Below are positions 1-14,703 of a stretch of 64,000 bases of DNA, piece by piece. Source of the DNA: Gymnorhina tibicen. Its lineage: Eukaryota > Chordata > Aves > Passeriformes > Artamidae. Location: the NCBI GenBank assembly GCA_013399875.1, contig VXAZ01002373.1:558001-622000 (forward strand), given 5' to 3'. The notes below the pieces were generated by a model. The model was not told where the DNA came from and ran no database searches. It saw only the letters and a program-made list of their open reading frames with translations. The number at the start of each line of letters is the position of its first letter. Within the stretch, counting starts at the first letter, position 1. Made by a program: the position numbers and the translations under genes.

Positions 1-3000
1 TTAAGCAGAATGTTTTTCTTTTAAATAGCTATTACAGATATTTGCAAGTCATATAATCTAATAGAAGCCTCTCCATAATAAGCAGTCTTGACTCAAGAAT
101 TTACTTCCTGTGGCAAACTGTAAGTCTATTCCTGCTTTCACACACCAGGTACATTTCTGAGTTCTAGGAACAGCCAGAAAAGTGCTCGAGTCACTTCACT
201 GAAATATTTATTCAACTTACACAAAAACCAATTAAGTCATATCTTGATGAATGTTCTCTGTGGCTTGTATTTTTCTTAAAAAGAATTTGAAAAGATTATT
301 CCCAGTATCTCGAATGAGTAAAGACTTCTTTTTAAAATAATTTCGAAACCAGACTGAGATCAAGTGGCTGTACGCACTACATAAATCTGAAATTCCTGTC
401 CCAGGTCTCTGCAATCTCAAAGTGATAAATCCTAATGGGTTCTGGACTTCTAAGGTATGAAAGATATATCTCACCCCCACTTTATGAGAGACCAGAATAG
501 ACTTTTGAGTCTATTCACCAATTTGCCAGCACTACCCCAGTCCTCTAGGAATGGTATTACAGCAGTTGTTCTGAGCTCAAAGCTTTCAGGGTTTCTTGGG
601 ATCTCAAGGCAAGAACGAGGCATTATGAGGAGAATATGGCCTTTCTGAACTAAACCCAGAAAATGGCAAATCTCAAAGCATGGCAGGATCAGCAGCTCTT
701 GCAGTGATGTCCTTTAACAGCCTTGAAGAGGCTTGGAGAACTGCACCAAAGCATTGCCTGAGAGGGCCAAACAGCATGGGCCAAACCCCTGTCAGTCCAA
801 ACAACCGTGGCCTTTGGCTTGAAGCCCGTGCCAAGGCACCACTCAGCAGCACAAACTGTCTACAGCAAGAGCCTTGTGCCTGCAAGGCATCACTGCTGAC
901 TTGGTTGTGCCAGTCACCAGGCTGCCTTCCTGTTTGGGTTCAACACCCTAAAGTTATTTTAATGCATACCACACGGCCACTCATTCTTTCCCTGTTCTGC
1001 ATCCACTTGCTTCCTCTTCTCCTCCCCTGTTTAATGACAGCAACCCCAGTCTCCTCCTCCATCCAGCCTGCCTTGCGGGCTTGCAGTAGCATTAACAGAA
1101 TGCAGTTTTTAGCACTTCATCTCAGTCAGCTCATTTCTAATTTTGCTCATATAGCTCTGCATTGTACTGTTCCTCTGTGTCTTTCTGCTTTTGCTATCTC
1201 ATCACACGTCTGTTGCCAGGCAAACTGCTTAACTTGTGCATTGCAATTTGAGGGACAAGCCTTCTACCCTTAAAAGAGAGGTGGGATAAACAGATGCAAC
1301 TTCCTTGCAGCAAAACATCTTTCAGCTGGTGCAGCACCTGAAAGGTACCACCGAGGAAGCCTTAAGGGACAAACCAGTTCATTTGCCTTTAAAAATGACA
1401 GGTTGCAACAGCTCTGGAAGAGTTTTCCAGCACAAACTGAACAAAACCAGTGATTAGCAAACCAACCCAGCAACCACCAGCTATCAACCCAGCTTGTGGA
1501 TCACCCCCACATAACAGCTGCTTGCCCCACTTGCACCCTTCTGTCAGCAACCACAGCATTAGTCTCACCTATGAGACTTTCCTGGTCACTGGTGCCAACA
1601 GTTTTTTCCTCTCATCAATTCTTCAATCGAGCATAAGCAGGGCGCGACTCTTGGGTTGGCCAGGGCCTTCCACCTTCTCCAGTCCCCAGGATAAACACTG
1701 GCATCAGGGTAGCATTCATTCCAGTGTTAAGGACAAAGCACTGAGAGGGAAAACCTCCGTACACAACAACACAGACAACACATGCAGTTACTGAGATGGT
1801 TTCCAGCTGCCGCCGACCACAAGTCAAGTCTTCAGCCACCAATGTCACCCACACCCTCCCAAACACCTCCCAGCACCACTTCCCTTACACTATCGTTTTC
1901 AAGTCAGTTGTGGCTCTTTTGGTCACAACTCAAGAGACTCTTCCAATCACTTTTACTAAAACAAGAGATCCAATGACAAAACAAATAAAGGAGGGTGCTT
2001 TTGACTTTTTAAAGACAATTGTGATTAGTCCTCCAGCACTACAACACACCCCGTGTTCACGCACCAAACTGAACACTGTCCTACCAGACTATGATTTAGT
2101 ACGCCCAGCCAACCAGTTTCAAGCCCACGCTGGAAGCTACAGCACCCCAAGAACAGGGAAGGTCCCTAAAGACCATGAGCTGCCTCACATGAGCCATGCC
2201 AGTGAGAGGAGACAGAACATCACTTAGGGAACAATCAACACCTACACTCCTGAATAGCTTTGAGACTTTAACACAAGGTCACATATATCCTTTTCCAAAC
2301 TCATGATGAAACACTACACAATAGCAACACATTAGGAAGAAAAATAAAACCGACAAAAAACCCCCACTGAGGTTTAATGTGCAGTGCCTAGAACAGATGG
2401 TACCACATGTGCAAAACACTTTTTTTTTTCCTGAGCTGATTTTTCAGGTAATTAAGGTATAAAATACTTATTTCCCAGGTTTCCCCGTCTTAGTAAAATT
2501 TTTACGTCACAGGTCAAAGTGATAAATACATTTCTGGAGAATTATTTTCTCCTATTTGAAAGTCAAACCACCTTTGTACCAGACTAATGATATACACATA
2601 AAAGAGATTTATTTTTTCAGAACCTCCACCTCCAAGTCACATATATTTTCAAAGACTCACATTCTCCAATAATTAAATCCAAAGGGAAGCCGCTTAACTG
2701 ACTTCAACAGATGTAGAATTAAACCCTACGGTAATAATTCATACGAACAATCGATCTTCCATAGGGATTGCAAGCTGAGATACCTCAATAGTTTATCAGA
2801 AAAAAAAGGTTAGTCCTCCAACCCCCATAAAGACACATCCCAGCTCTTCTGTGTGGAGGCAAAGAGTAGCAAGACAACATAGAAAACTACAGCAATATCT
2901 GTGTCTTAGATTGTATACACCAATTAAACTATACTGGTTTAAATGAATTTTTAAGAAGCAAGGTTAGACTTGTAGCTTTTCTGAAATTTAGTAGTCCCAT

Positions 3001-6000
3001 GAATGTCAAATCCTCCTGACAAAGATCAGATTTAATCAAATATCCTTGATGTCCAGACTTCAAAGAAGTTTGGCAGCATTAAACTTTCAGATCCTCACTA
3101 CTACATTGTATTAGATGATGGATGCCACCACCTTCCGTAAATTTTGATACAAGGACTAGCACATACAGTATGGATTTTATTGTATATTTCATCAGCTTAT
3201 TTTTAAAATCTAAAGGTTCTGAGTGCTCCATGGAACATTTGTTTTTGAAACCAACTGAAACATCAATGTTCAAATTCTTCTACATGCTCCACAAGAAAGG
3301 AGTACCACAACTAAAAAGAAAAAACACTCCTAGCAAAACTGTTTAGGCTTCCAGTTAGCCGATGTCTGAGTTCAGAAGTAAATGGTCCAAACAGCATTTT
3401 GGAACATAAAGTACTTTAACAGAAGTAATTATAAAAAATTATCACTAACTTTTTACCTCTGTGCATTACAGGTTTTTTTGGCTTTTCTTCCACTTTTTAA
3501 ACTTCATTTCTATTTTTTTACCCTGAAGAGGAGGGAGATAGCAATCTCTGCATTTCCTTAACACCATAAACTAGGACACAAACTGAGTTCTCTTCCTCCC
3601 TTATGTTGTGGCATACAAAGCATCTTTTCACTTAAAACCACTAGTCCTATAATCAATATTTTTAAATGTCCAGTCTAAGAAGTTATAAAAAGATTTCCAT
3701 TAAGAACAGATTATACTTCAACATAATGCTAAAAAAAACCCACTTATTCCTGCTAAGTTTTATTTTTGCTCTGCGGTATCAACTGGCCCTTGCTTTAGTA
3801 CTTTAAGAATTAGGAACCAGGGCACTGATGCCCTCATGAAGGTCAATAGAGAGCTTCATTGTCTCCTCTTAATTTCAGACGGCTGGAATGACAGCAGCAG
3901 AGATGATAAAACTTGGTTTCTCTCATCCTTGTGCCCCTTGAAGCACCGTAACACCATGCCTGTCTCTGCCCCAGGTATCACCATAGTCCCTGTGTGCTCC
4001 CCTTTTCTTATGAAACAAGTCTTCTAAGAGTATTTCCAGCTCCTTCTGCACATCCTTTCAGGGGAAGAGTCAGCTTGTGCAATGCCCAATCCCCAGCTAA
4101 GCATCTGCTGACTCACTGGCCAATACACCCACTCTGACTGACAACCAGGCCTGACCAAAGAGAACAGATAAATCAAGATATTTTCAAGAAGTCTGAGAGC
4201 ATTCAACTTGGAGCCTTACTCCTTGGATAAGTTTGGCTTGGAAATTTTCCTCTGCAAACTTCAAGCTATGATCTACCCCTGAGAGAAGTGATAAACAAGC
4301 GTGCATCTGTCCTTCAGTTTTGACTTATTTTGTCCACAGAGTTATGTGGGGGTTTCTGTTTGTTCTGTAAAATCAGTTTCTCTTTAATACATATTTTGAA
4401 TCAGGCAAAGGATAATACACTGATCTTTTTACCCCAATTATGGTATTTCCAACTCCAGTAATCTAGAATAAGATAATGAAAAGAAATAGACTCGTAATGA
4501 AAATACTACTCTTTACAATGACAGCACAAAGGTAAGACCAAGCAGAGAAGGCAAGTAAAAAATGTCAGCTTGAACCAGCTGTCCTGAAAGGTTTCTGCAC
4601 ATGTGAGGTCTTAAATAGCTGATTCACATGGTCTGTCATATCTTGCTGGAAACTTGTTCTAAAACATATACCCATTTACAAATGCAGATATATTTTATGT
4701 ATCTATAAATATATTCTAATACTTACATTCATATTTAGAGAGAGGGAGACAGACACACAGAAATCCCTACACTGTTTCTGACAAGGAGTCATTACTTTCT
4801 GTGTACGTGAAATTTAGCAGGCTTCTCTTTTCATTGCTTGTGTTATGAAATGACATGTAAACATTAAACTCAAATAAGGAACAATCAATTCTATTAATAC
4901 AATCACCCCACAATTAAGTATTTATGTAGATACTGCAGAAGGCTCATAGATACTTTATAACTCCTTGGGGGCTGAATAAAATTAAATCAAAGGGAAAAGG
5001 AAATGTGGTGACGTAAATGCTCGCCTTTAATTAATCAGAATTAATCAAAATAAAAGTAAGTCATCTTCTAGCAGCCAAAGCAGCACTAGTGTAAATATGA
5101 CGATATAGTAAATAACCCAGCAGAAATACAAATGCTCCAAGTACAGGCAGCCCCTAATGAAAATGAGGTTTTTCCAAGACTGTAAACTGCCAAAGATGGG
5201 CTTTCGCAGAATCCTTTTTGGGTATTTTACAGAGCAGCTGTGAGAAACGATCTTCAAATCCACTTTTAAATTTCAGCCTTGTTAGTTTGAAAGCGTGGGC
5301 TGCTGCTCCTCGGAAGTGAGAAGGCTGCCCCTTTGCAAGGGGCAACACTCCACACGTCACTGTCACCTCATCACTCCCCGGTACAGCTGCTTCCCGGGGC
5401 TGTCCTACAACGCCGGCTCTTACAGCTCTGTCACCAGGTACGAGCACTGCCTAGCACACCTATTCTGTATGCACACACATGGCATCTGGGAGTTCAGCCA
5501 CTGCGCAGCTAATTGGCTACCTGCTTAGTTACAACCCCAGCCAAGATAATGTCTTCCAAACGGGTGAAAGTGCAGAGCATCTCCACAGCTACCAATAAGG
5601 CTGTCACAGCCTCTGATTAGAGTGGTGTAAGCACCATCAAGTAGTTACACATGAAAGACTGCAGCCAAGTGCTATAACCAATTTAGCCAACTGCTATCAA
5701 AGTACAAGTATTCTAAAATGTATACTTATAAGTTCTGCAGCCAGAAAAGTTAATTATCTAGTCAGACCTCTGAGGTACCACAGATCCTGATGTGTGACTG
5801 AAATATCTCAATAGCAACATCAGTCATTTGTGTTTCTAGAAGTATTTGGTGTCTCTGGAGTGTTCACATGAAAGATAGGAGCACAAGATAGGAGCTTCAC
5901 TCATTTCCCTGATGGAGCACTGAATTACCCACCATTCCATGGAAGATTTGTGCTTCATTTTTCATTTGAATTAATCAGGGCCTCAGTTCTTTTTCTGCTT

Positions 6001-8844
6001 TTCTTCACTAGATAAAAGAGTTCCTTTTTACCATGAATATTTTCATAAATCTAACCAGTTAATTTCTCAACCTTTTTTTTTTTTTCCAACCAGATAGGTT
6101 ACATCCAAGTCTCCTGCTCTAAGATGCTTTTTTAGTCTTTGGAATAACTTCCACAGCCCCCTTCTTCACCTTGCAGCTTTTCTAACATTCTTTAAAGAAT
6201 ACTGACACCAAAAACATCACCCACTGCCGGTGCAATGTGATATACAGAGGTAAAACCTTATTCACCCTGCAGTTCTGGGGCACGTTAGAGATATATCAGA
6301 GAGATGTGGCCAGGTTGCCTGTAAAGCACAGTGCGTCTTTTCATAGACATCTCAGCTTAAAAGCAAGGCCCAAGCTATCAAAACCCCAAAGCCTTCAGCT
6401 CTGCCCACTTATGCCAAGGAGTGATTAATCTCTAAAACCTTCTGCATTGCCTCCTCTTCTGCTCTCTCCTCTTTCAAAGCACACCAGCTTGTTCACCTCA
6501 TGCTTTGAGAGAGTGGAAAGCCTCCCCTGGAAGTGACTTGCCCTACTCCCATTGGGTGTGTCCCCGTAGCCTTCCTTTCTCATCCCAAGTGTGATAGCCA
6601 CCTCAAATTTTGTCAAGGTGACTTCAAAATACAGTATTAAGTTGTAAGCACTGTGTGTACTCTGCAGCACGGAAATTTCAAAACTGGAGAGAAACCCTGT
6701 AAATGAAGTCTGTGTTATTTTAATAGACTTCCCGTGCTAGCTGCAGTCTCTGCAGATTTATAAAACCACTTGGCAGCATGCTACACACCAGTAATTACCA
6801 GAGCAGGAAACGCTCAATAATACAGAAATAATTCATTGTCATTACAGATACACAGTATGATGTGAAGATATAAAGAAAAGGGCAAAAAGAAATCTCTCTA
6901 TCTGAAACAGAAAAAGAAACCTTTATTCCGAACAAAAGAACTGCATGAAACTCTCCCCACTGCACTCCCCACTGCTGACAAATGCCACCAACAGGGTTCC
7001 AGGGAGCCTCCAAAGCAGCCTTTGACAAAGCACATCAGACTTGTCCAAGCTTTCAGTCCTGGAATAATGGGCAATTCTGCAAAACAGATACCTTGCCCCA
7101 CGTGGGCCAAAGAGATAAAAGGGCCAGATTCAGCCCTGTAACAAAGCAGCAGCAATGCTCTTGCCTTCACAACTCTGCAAGGGTTTATGTTTCGTTTTTA
7201 AACAAAGCATTAGATACATTGCAACCTTTATATAAAATCATCACTCAACCACGCAATTATCACAACCACTTAAGGGAATTCTGTAGTTTATACAGCATTT
7301 TTAATTACTCAGTATAAAAAAGGCCCAATTTCGATCTAAGAAGTGACAGTTTGAGAAAATCTCCTAAGAAACAAGACTTCTCAAGCACTGAATCTTTATC
7401 AAGGTTTTCCCATCTGCAAGACCAGTGAAGAAGTGAAAATACATAATAAGGAATTTTACCAGGCCCAAACCACGGAGGCTGTAGGAGATGATACACTGTT
7501 TGTAGCAAGAAAATCATAATGTATCTCTATTTAGCATATGCATGTGTGCCTATTTGCTCTAGATGCATGTATAATCAGCCCTAGTATAAATTAGAAATCA
7601 TATGAAGGATTAAACATCAATTGCCTGTCCTCCTACACTTCCCATCCCTCTGCCAGGTCCTGATTAAAACAGAAGGCACAGTAGCAATGGTTGGAAACAG
7701 ACTCTGAAATTGAAATAAGAGAGGAAAATAGACATTTTCTTTTTGTAGCAAAACCTATAAAAGCCACATTAGTATTTGACTGTCAACAAATACCACCATA
7801 TTCTGAAATTAGGAAATCCTGATGGTTTTAACAGGATCTAAAAGGTGCAGAAAAATGAGGATTATTAAAACTTGAAGATGTGACAATTATATTTGACGAT
7901 GGAAGTCAGTGTTACGCAAATAATTGTTTTAATATTTCTCGGGCATCCCACACATTATAACTATTTCTCAGTGACTAGGAGGGTTTCACACAATCTTTAA
8001 GTGCAATCTTCTGCGAGCTTCACCATCTGGGAGTTCACAGACAGCATTTAATCTTACTGGCTTTTTTCCAAGAGACTTACTGTAAGTCTGTGGCATGTCC
8101 TTCTTTTAACAATCAAATTTGGGGGTTATTTTGTTTTTGACTGTGGCTTAAAATAGCCCACTACCAAAATAATATTAGGGAGATCAGGTCTCCAGAAAGC
8201 AACAGCATCTTTTATGAGAATAGCTGACAGAGCTCAAACTTTGTCTGATACTTTCACTGAAGTATGCAGAGACTTCTTCAGAAATGAACAAATGCAGAAT
8301 ACTTCCAACTACATGCAGATAAATCATAAAGAAACAAACTGCTGGAAGAACATAGGGCACCTCATCAGACAAGAAGAGCACTGGTTGGTGAGATGGTGCA
8401 AGAAAGAGCAGACTAGGAATGAAGAGGGGCAAAGAAGGAGAGCAGAGTATCATTACAAGTCAGGCCATAAAGCTGTTACACATATCTAGGGATATCCCTA
8501 CCATTATGCGTATATGTAGCTTCTTCCATTATGCATATTCAGGAGAGTTACAGTATATTTGATTTCTCAGATCCATTTTTTAAAAGATTTTTCTTTGTTT
8601 TGTTCTGGATTTTTGGGGGGTTTGTTTTAAAATATCTCAGAAAAATCACAGCCAGGAAGATGATGGGAAGATATAAAAGACAAAAATAGTGTTCCAATCC
8701 TTCACCAACCGTCTGGAGCAAAGTGTCTGGGTGTAGTCACCCACACAATTCCTACTGCTCTGGACAGAGTCTACTGTATTCAAAGCATATGTAAATTTCA
8801 AAATTCCTATAGCTCTGCCCTCCAAAGCATTTATTAGAAACAGT
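1..8844. other. Unique AT-rich non-coding DNA, no gene recognised
   Basis: I see no recognisable exon, RNA gene or repeat here apart from short simple tracts (for example a T13 run at 6073-6085). The longest open frame is 197 codons at 680-1273 (+). Its translation is rich in Cys, Leu, Ser and Pro, has no domain or repeat pattern, and looks like an open frame by chance. A small GC- and CpG-enriched patch lies at about 5300-5450 but is too short to call a promoter island. The + strand is biased to A and C, which suggests intronic DNA of a gene transcribed leftward, but this is inference. Confidence 0.6.
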
Positions 8845-8935
8845 GTGTGGTCCCTGCCCAATGCAGGGGGTTGGAACTGGATAATATTTAAGGTCTCTTC
8901 CAAAACAAACCATTCCATGAGTCTCTGATTCTATT
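8845..8935 (+). mobile_element. CR1 LINE 3'-end fragment
   Basis: The stretch reads like the 3' terminus of an avian CR1 element in sense orientation. It has a GGGGGTTGGAACTGGATAAT-type segment at about 8866-8885, then AAGGTCTCTTCC, then ACCATTCCATG, and it ends in degenerate ATTCTATG-like octamers near 8925-8935. Only the last 90 bases or so survive; CR1 copies are normally 5'-truncated. No coding part remains. This is the only CR1 piece in plus orientation in the window. Boundaries are accurate to about 10 bases. Confidence 0.75.
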
Positions 8936-11785
8936 CTGGCACAGCTCAGTTTCAGATTTCTTTTTGATTTTGTTTGGTTGTTGCTGTTGTGTATGTGGGT
9001 TTTGTTGTTGTTTTTCTTTTGTTGGTTTAGGCTTTGTTTTAGTGCACTGGGAGTTTGTTCCTCCCAAAGATTTTGGTAAGACTGATGGTTATTCTGAAGG
9101 CTCAAAAACTAGGGGCAGAAAAGGAATGTGAGTTGAAGATAAGCGCAAGGCATGAGCTGCATGTAACATTTTGCTACTGTTTCAGATGCCTGCTAGTTTT
9201 GGAGATAGGGATTTCTTGGTCTGTGGTCAAACCTCAGCACTTTGACAAGGTCTCAGAAATCAAACCATGATGACAACTTTCTTGTCCCCTAACACTCCAC
9301 AGGTCAAATGGACAGCACAGCCACACTGAACATCACAGACTACAGGCTGGCTGAAGAAAATACTGGCTCTCTTTAGACAAACTCTTCTGTTTCATGTTGA
9401 TTTGCCACACAACTAATTAAAAGGAATAATGATCAACATAATTCACAAAATATATCTGTCACACTGCAAGATTAGACCAGCTGAAAAATAGAGCAACATG
9501 GCTTTTTTATCTCCAGCTGTACTCAAGTCAAGTGGCAGCACTCTTAGATATAATTAGAAGTTTTCCATTTTATTCAGCTGTTACAAACAAACAGCGGGGG
9601 ACTTCACGGGAGCAATTTCATGGGAAGGACCAAAGGAAAGTAATAAGCAAAAGAAAACAAAACACTTTCAAGAACAGAACTACCTCCCAGTATGGCAGCC
9701 TGCTGGGCACACTGAATAAGGAAAGGCTTTGTTTCAGAGAAAGGTCATGGGTTTGTTTTCTTTAAAAACCTGTCTAAAATGGCGTTTTTCAAAACATCAT
9801 CTAATAGGTCATTACCAACACATACAGATGAAATTTGTACTCTCAGCTGTGGTACACGTTCCTCAGCTGCTAACACCAGCTGAGGCAGCTGCTCACACAG
9901 GAAGCCCCTATTTGCAACAAGGAAACACTATTAATGGTCCTAGACTTCAATAAATTGTCAAATTCTTATGTTCAGATTTCTAGACCAAATTCCTATTCAG
10001 AGCTGGTTGAGTGGAAGCATTTTTTTAACTACGTTGTCAGACTACTCTGCCATTCAATGGACATATTTCACTCTTTTGTAACAGGAACCGCATCCATGAA
10101 ACATGGAGGACAAGAGGGATAGAAGTCAGCTTTGCAGTCACACCACCCCCTTCACCTCCTTCTTCAGAAGGAGATCTGCAGACATCCTACACAGCACACA
10201 GAGAGACTATGACAAGTCAGTGGTTCCTATAGCGAATCCTTCCCATCAGCTGCTGACCACCCCAGACAGATCTAGTCCCCACTCCATAGCCATGCTACCA
10301 CTGGCTTCCTTGTCCACAAAAGTAACTGTCACAAAATGAAAGCTTTTATAACTCTGCATCTCTGGACAGCAGAGCACAAGGTGCACATACACAGGCAACA
10401 GAGAAGACCTTTCCTAAAACCCACCCAAAGCTGATCGAGGGTACGCACAGCTTACACAGCTACTTGGAAGTATATTATTTCTAACACTTCAAGTTATTGT
10501 TCAGATTTCATGTTGTTTCCTAAAACAACAAGTTGGAACTCTTTCACCTTCATTTTTGAGCCTCCAATCACACTTCCTCCCACAGCCCCACAATAGCTAA
10601 ATTTGCACAGTTTACCAGGTTTACTTTGCTGACAAATACTGGATGAGCACTTATCTGCAGATATGCATAATGCATTTTTCACTGTTTCAGACACAGGAGA
10701 ATAATAGCTTATGAAGAAGTTCTAGCAGGAGCATTCCCAAACAAGCTTATTTTGTGCCTCATATATGAAAACCCTCATCTCTTTCTGTAAATTCCAAACA
10801 TGCTTTTAACTTTGGTTAAGATAAGCTCTCCAGCAAAATGCTACGATAGCTCCATACATCACTTAGGTCCCTCACTGCGCTGTGACATGTTACTGAGAGC
10901 ACCAAGTGCTTTTGTACTGCAAGTGCCTTTCTCTGCATGGAAAACAAATCCCATCTGTTCTAATTCCTTGAAAGTACGACTACTTCCCTGTCGATACTTT
11001 AGTTCCTCCAGGTCTTGTTAAAGGCCTCGCACGGGAAAGAATTTTCAGATTCCATTCTTATTTTCAAAGTCAACACCACTTTGCTGTTCCCCCAGACTGA
11101 GCTATTTGTTCAGTGATTCTTTATGACTAATCCATTCACTAGTCACAGATCTTTCATGCCTTGTAACCTGCCTGTAACAATGTTGGCTTTTACTGAAGTA
11201 GGATGTTTACTGTAGTAGGCTGTTCACTTGACTTTTGTGAAGTCTTTTTCAAACAGTAATCTTGCAATACTGGGGAAAGCAGTATAAGAGGCCCACAGGT
11301 TTGTGATGCTTCTGAGGAGCTGTGGCTCTCAACAGGAGAAGGAAAAAAAACCAAACAGGTATCTGGACATATTTCTTCTGCCTTTTTGCTTCCGAAACAC
11401 GAGTTAAAATATTACACCAGCACTGAAAGACAAAGAATAAGATGTTACATGATGGCAATACCCAGCAGTAATTATTTTTCTTCTTGGTGAGGTAGCCTTC
11501 CTCAATTATTTTCTGGGGAAAAGCTCTTACTCTGGAATACCGTAAAATAAGCACATTCATCTTTGAACAAAAAAAATTTGCCTTCTGCAATGTTTAAATA
11601 TACACTCCTAAAGTGAAAATAATGCCCACCGTTAAAAGAGGTTTTTTCTTTTTTAAAGGAATTTCTCCCCTTGCAGAAAAACTACACACCACTTTTTGGT
11701 TGTTTGTGCTGCCACTTTTGTTTTCTATTGCAGTATACTGTAATAGAAAGGAAGGGCCTTCTCCTACCTTTTGGTATTTCCTCTG
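8936..11785. other. Unique non-coding DNA, no gene recognised
   Basis: There is a G/T-rich low-complexity stretch at about 8950-9040 with several TTG-rich repeats. Beyond that I see no exon with convincing coding content, no RNA gene and no recognisable repeat. Open frames are all under about 115 codons and lack known motifs. Confidence 0.55.
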
Positions 11786-12381
11786 TGTACTGGTTTTGGC
11801 TGGGATAGAGTTAAATTTCTTCATACTAGCTTGTGTGGGGCTCTGGTTTGGATCTGTGCTGGAAACAGGGTTGGAAATACAGAGATGCTTTCATTGTTGC
11901 AGAGCAGGGCTTACAGAGCATCAAAGCAACCTTTTTGCTTTCTCACCCCACCCCACAAGTGAATGGGCTAGGGGTGCACAAGGAATTGGGAGGGAGCAGA
12001 GCCAGGACAGCTGACTCCAACTGATCAAAGGGATATTCCAAACTATATGGCATCATGTTGGCAATAAAAGTTGGGCATAAGAAGAAGGAAGGGAGGGGCG
12101 TTTGGAGTGATGGCATTTGTCTTCCCAGTCACCGCTATGTGTGATGGAGCCCTGCTCTCCTGGAGATGGCTGAACACCTGCCTGCCCATGGGAAGTCGTG
12201 AATGAATTCCTTGTTTTGCTTCACTTGCATGTGCAGCTTTTGCCTTACCTATTAAACTGTCTTTATCTCAACCCATGAGTTTTCTCACTTTTACCCTTCT
12301 GATTCTCTCCCCAGTCCCACTGTGGGAGACTGACTGAACATCTGCTGGTGCTTAATTGCTGACCATGGTTAAACCACAACA
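11786..12381 (+). mobile_element. Solo LTR of an avian ERVL-type endogenous retrovirus
   Basis: A complete 596-bp long terminal repeat. It begins TGTACTGGTTTTGGCTGGGA and ends in AAACCACAACA, so it has the TG...CA termini of retroviral LTRs. The bases just outside are CTCTG on both sides (11781-11785 and 12382-12386), a perfect 5-bp target-site duplication of the size typical of ERVL/class III elements. Inside are a conserved AAAGGGATATTCCA segment, a promoter-like AATAAAAG at about 12063, and an ATTAAA polyadenylation signal at 12251-12256 followed by T-rich sequence. No primer-binding site, gag, pol or env flanks it, so it is a solo LTR left by recombination between two LTRs. The start and end motifs match a common LTR family of birds as I remember it; I cannot assign the subfamily name. 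Confidence 0.9.
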
Positions 12382-14703
12382 CTCTGGATTATCATTCCAA
12401 ACAACAGCAACAAATAAAACAACTTTGGAAAAATTTTCTCAGCAGCTCAGTTTGTGCCCTACTAATTGCACTGCTTTCTGCTGCACAGGTGGAAGTGGGA
12501 GAAATAACAGGTTAATTCAGGAATGAACCCAACCATGGCAGCACAAACCCCTTAATGCCCAGTAGACACCTGTCATGCAGCAAACATGAAACTTCTCTAT
12601 TTCAAGAAAAAAGAGGAGTGGGGGAAGATTTTAGGTTTTCAAGATACCTGTCTTTAAATACCTTTAAATCCAGGGTCTCGGGGCTTCCTGAAACAGGAGA
12701 CCCTGACCTACATCTGTAAGAGACTTCTTTGGTATGTCCCCTTGCAAAGAATTCTGCCTATATACTCTAAGTTACACACGGAAGCATTATCTTTATTGCT
12801 GTTTACAGCCTTTCATTTTCTGTCATAGGGGCTTCTATTCCTGTTAAACCTTTCCCCCAGTACAAAAATATTTAGCCTCCCTTCAGTGTGCTCTTTCCTG
12901 GCTTTCTAGGCTTCATTTTTGTTGTCCTCTTTCAACTCCTCTATGTCTCCTACTTGTTTTTTTCCATAGTCATTACTCCTCTTTAGCTCTGCCCATAATT
13001 AAGGGTGAACACAGTCTTAACAGTGTTTTAAAAGTAGACTTTTCAGAGGCAACTCATTTTCCACTATGCCATCCTACTTTGATTGTATGTGTGCTCTCCA
13101 AAACGATACTAGAGGGGTAACTGTATTTTCCAAACAGGTACCTGTGTAACACTACTTCAAATTATCCTTGCCAAACACCACTACATTTCTCCAAGATTAA
13201 ATTCATCTACTCTTCGAGTGGTTTCATGTTCTCCAGGGATTATGAAGTAATTTCGAAGGTAAAAGAACAGAAATTTGTCCTTTATTTGATAGTGGGAGGA
13301 GCTTTGAGGATTTTTTTTTGGTTTTTTGTTGTGTGAAAGGCACTCAGTTATTTGATAGCTAAAAGAGGTTTTCTGGCCTTAGAGAAAGTTGTGAGAGAAC
13401 ACAGCAGTTAAACCATATACCAAACCATCAGGATTGTAAATAAGTGCAAGAGAGGCAGTGTACCTTACACCACACTCAAAGTGATAGTTTTTACTTGTAA
13501 ACAAGGCAGTTCTACACAACCTCTCAAAACACCAGATTGACTAAGCCTATAAATATATAGGATTAGTATTGCTATGTTTTATTGCTACAGCATCATCTCT
13601 CCCAAGCATTTGAACTATTGTAACAGGACCAACATTTAAGGCAAATCAACATAGGAGACAGAAGTACATAATACTCCTTTTCAGTGAATTTGCTCCTACT
13701 TTGCAATTGTTTAGGAACTGAACCAAGCAGCTGTGTTACTGCTTGGCCAGGCACCCTTCCAGCAGTGCCTGCACACTCCCTCTCTTCACTGGGACTCTGG
13801 GGGCAGCTGTCACCAGGACCTCCCTGCCCCAGTGTCACTGCCACCACACTGGCAAGAAAGGACATGAGAGAAGGGAGAACTTGTCAGGAAGTCAAGGAAA
13901 AGCCTCAATTTACCCATTTCTCTAAATTGAAGCATCTCAAATTTGCTGCTTGAACAAAAAAAGCAGCAGCAAAAGTTCAGACCTTTGACCTCATCCTCTC
14001 CAGAGCTCTTCACTACCGAGGGCTCAGGCAGTATTTGACTCCAAGACTAGACACCTTTATTTCCAATTTCCCCAACAGACAAGACTTGAACAAGGTATTT
14101 CTCTGCCTTCTCCCTCCTTTCTCATGCAGACAGAAAACAGGCTGAGCTGGAGAGGACAACACTTTCTTCTCCCCAAACGATGGCCATAGCGAGCACAGAA
14201 CACAGAGCACTGAATTAACTGTTTGAGGACAACTAATCTGCTCAAGTTGCCTTATTCTCCCTTTCACACAAGGGGATGCCGCCCTGTGTCCCCACCACAG
14301 AGTTCTGTCCATGCTCACACTGGCACAGGCCGTGGCGTGCTCCACTCTTGTCATGGGGGCTCCTGCCTCTGCCCCTCTCCAGCACCCAGCAGCGTTTCTA
14401 AGACTTCACACCAGCGCTCCCACAGAAGTCCATCCTCTCATTCCCTCAGCACTAAAAAGAAAAACACGTGCCTCAAGGGGGAGAGAAGGTCTCCAGATCA
14501 TTCACTTCAGGTAGAAGCCACAGCTTTTATTAGAGACGGCTCTATCCCAGGTCTGCGTTAAACCAGCCATGCCACCAGCGCCAGCAGCAACAGCAGCTGT
14601 CGCGTATCAGCCAATAACACAATCCCAATGCAAACCTCTGGGCCTGCAAAGCCCTGAAGAACGATCTGCAGTGTGCTAAGTTGTTCCATGCCCATGTTTA
14701 TAA

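Noticed and set aside
680..1273. 197-codon plus-strand ORF
   Set aside because: It has a composition typical of translated non-coding DNA, no domain and no splice context, and the inferred transcription is on the opposite strand. Probably a chance frame.
8487..8500. 14-bp perfect palindrome TAGGGATATCCCTA with a nearby 13-base near-direct repeat
   Set aside because: A few 14-bp palindromes are expected by chance in 64 kb, and there is no context for a specific binding site.
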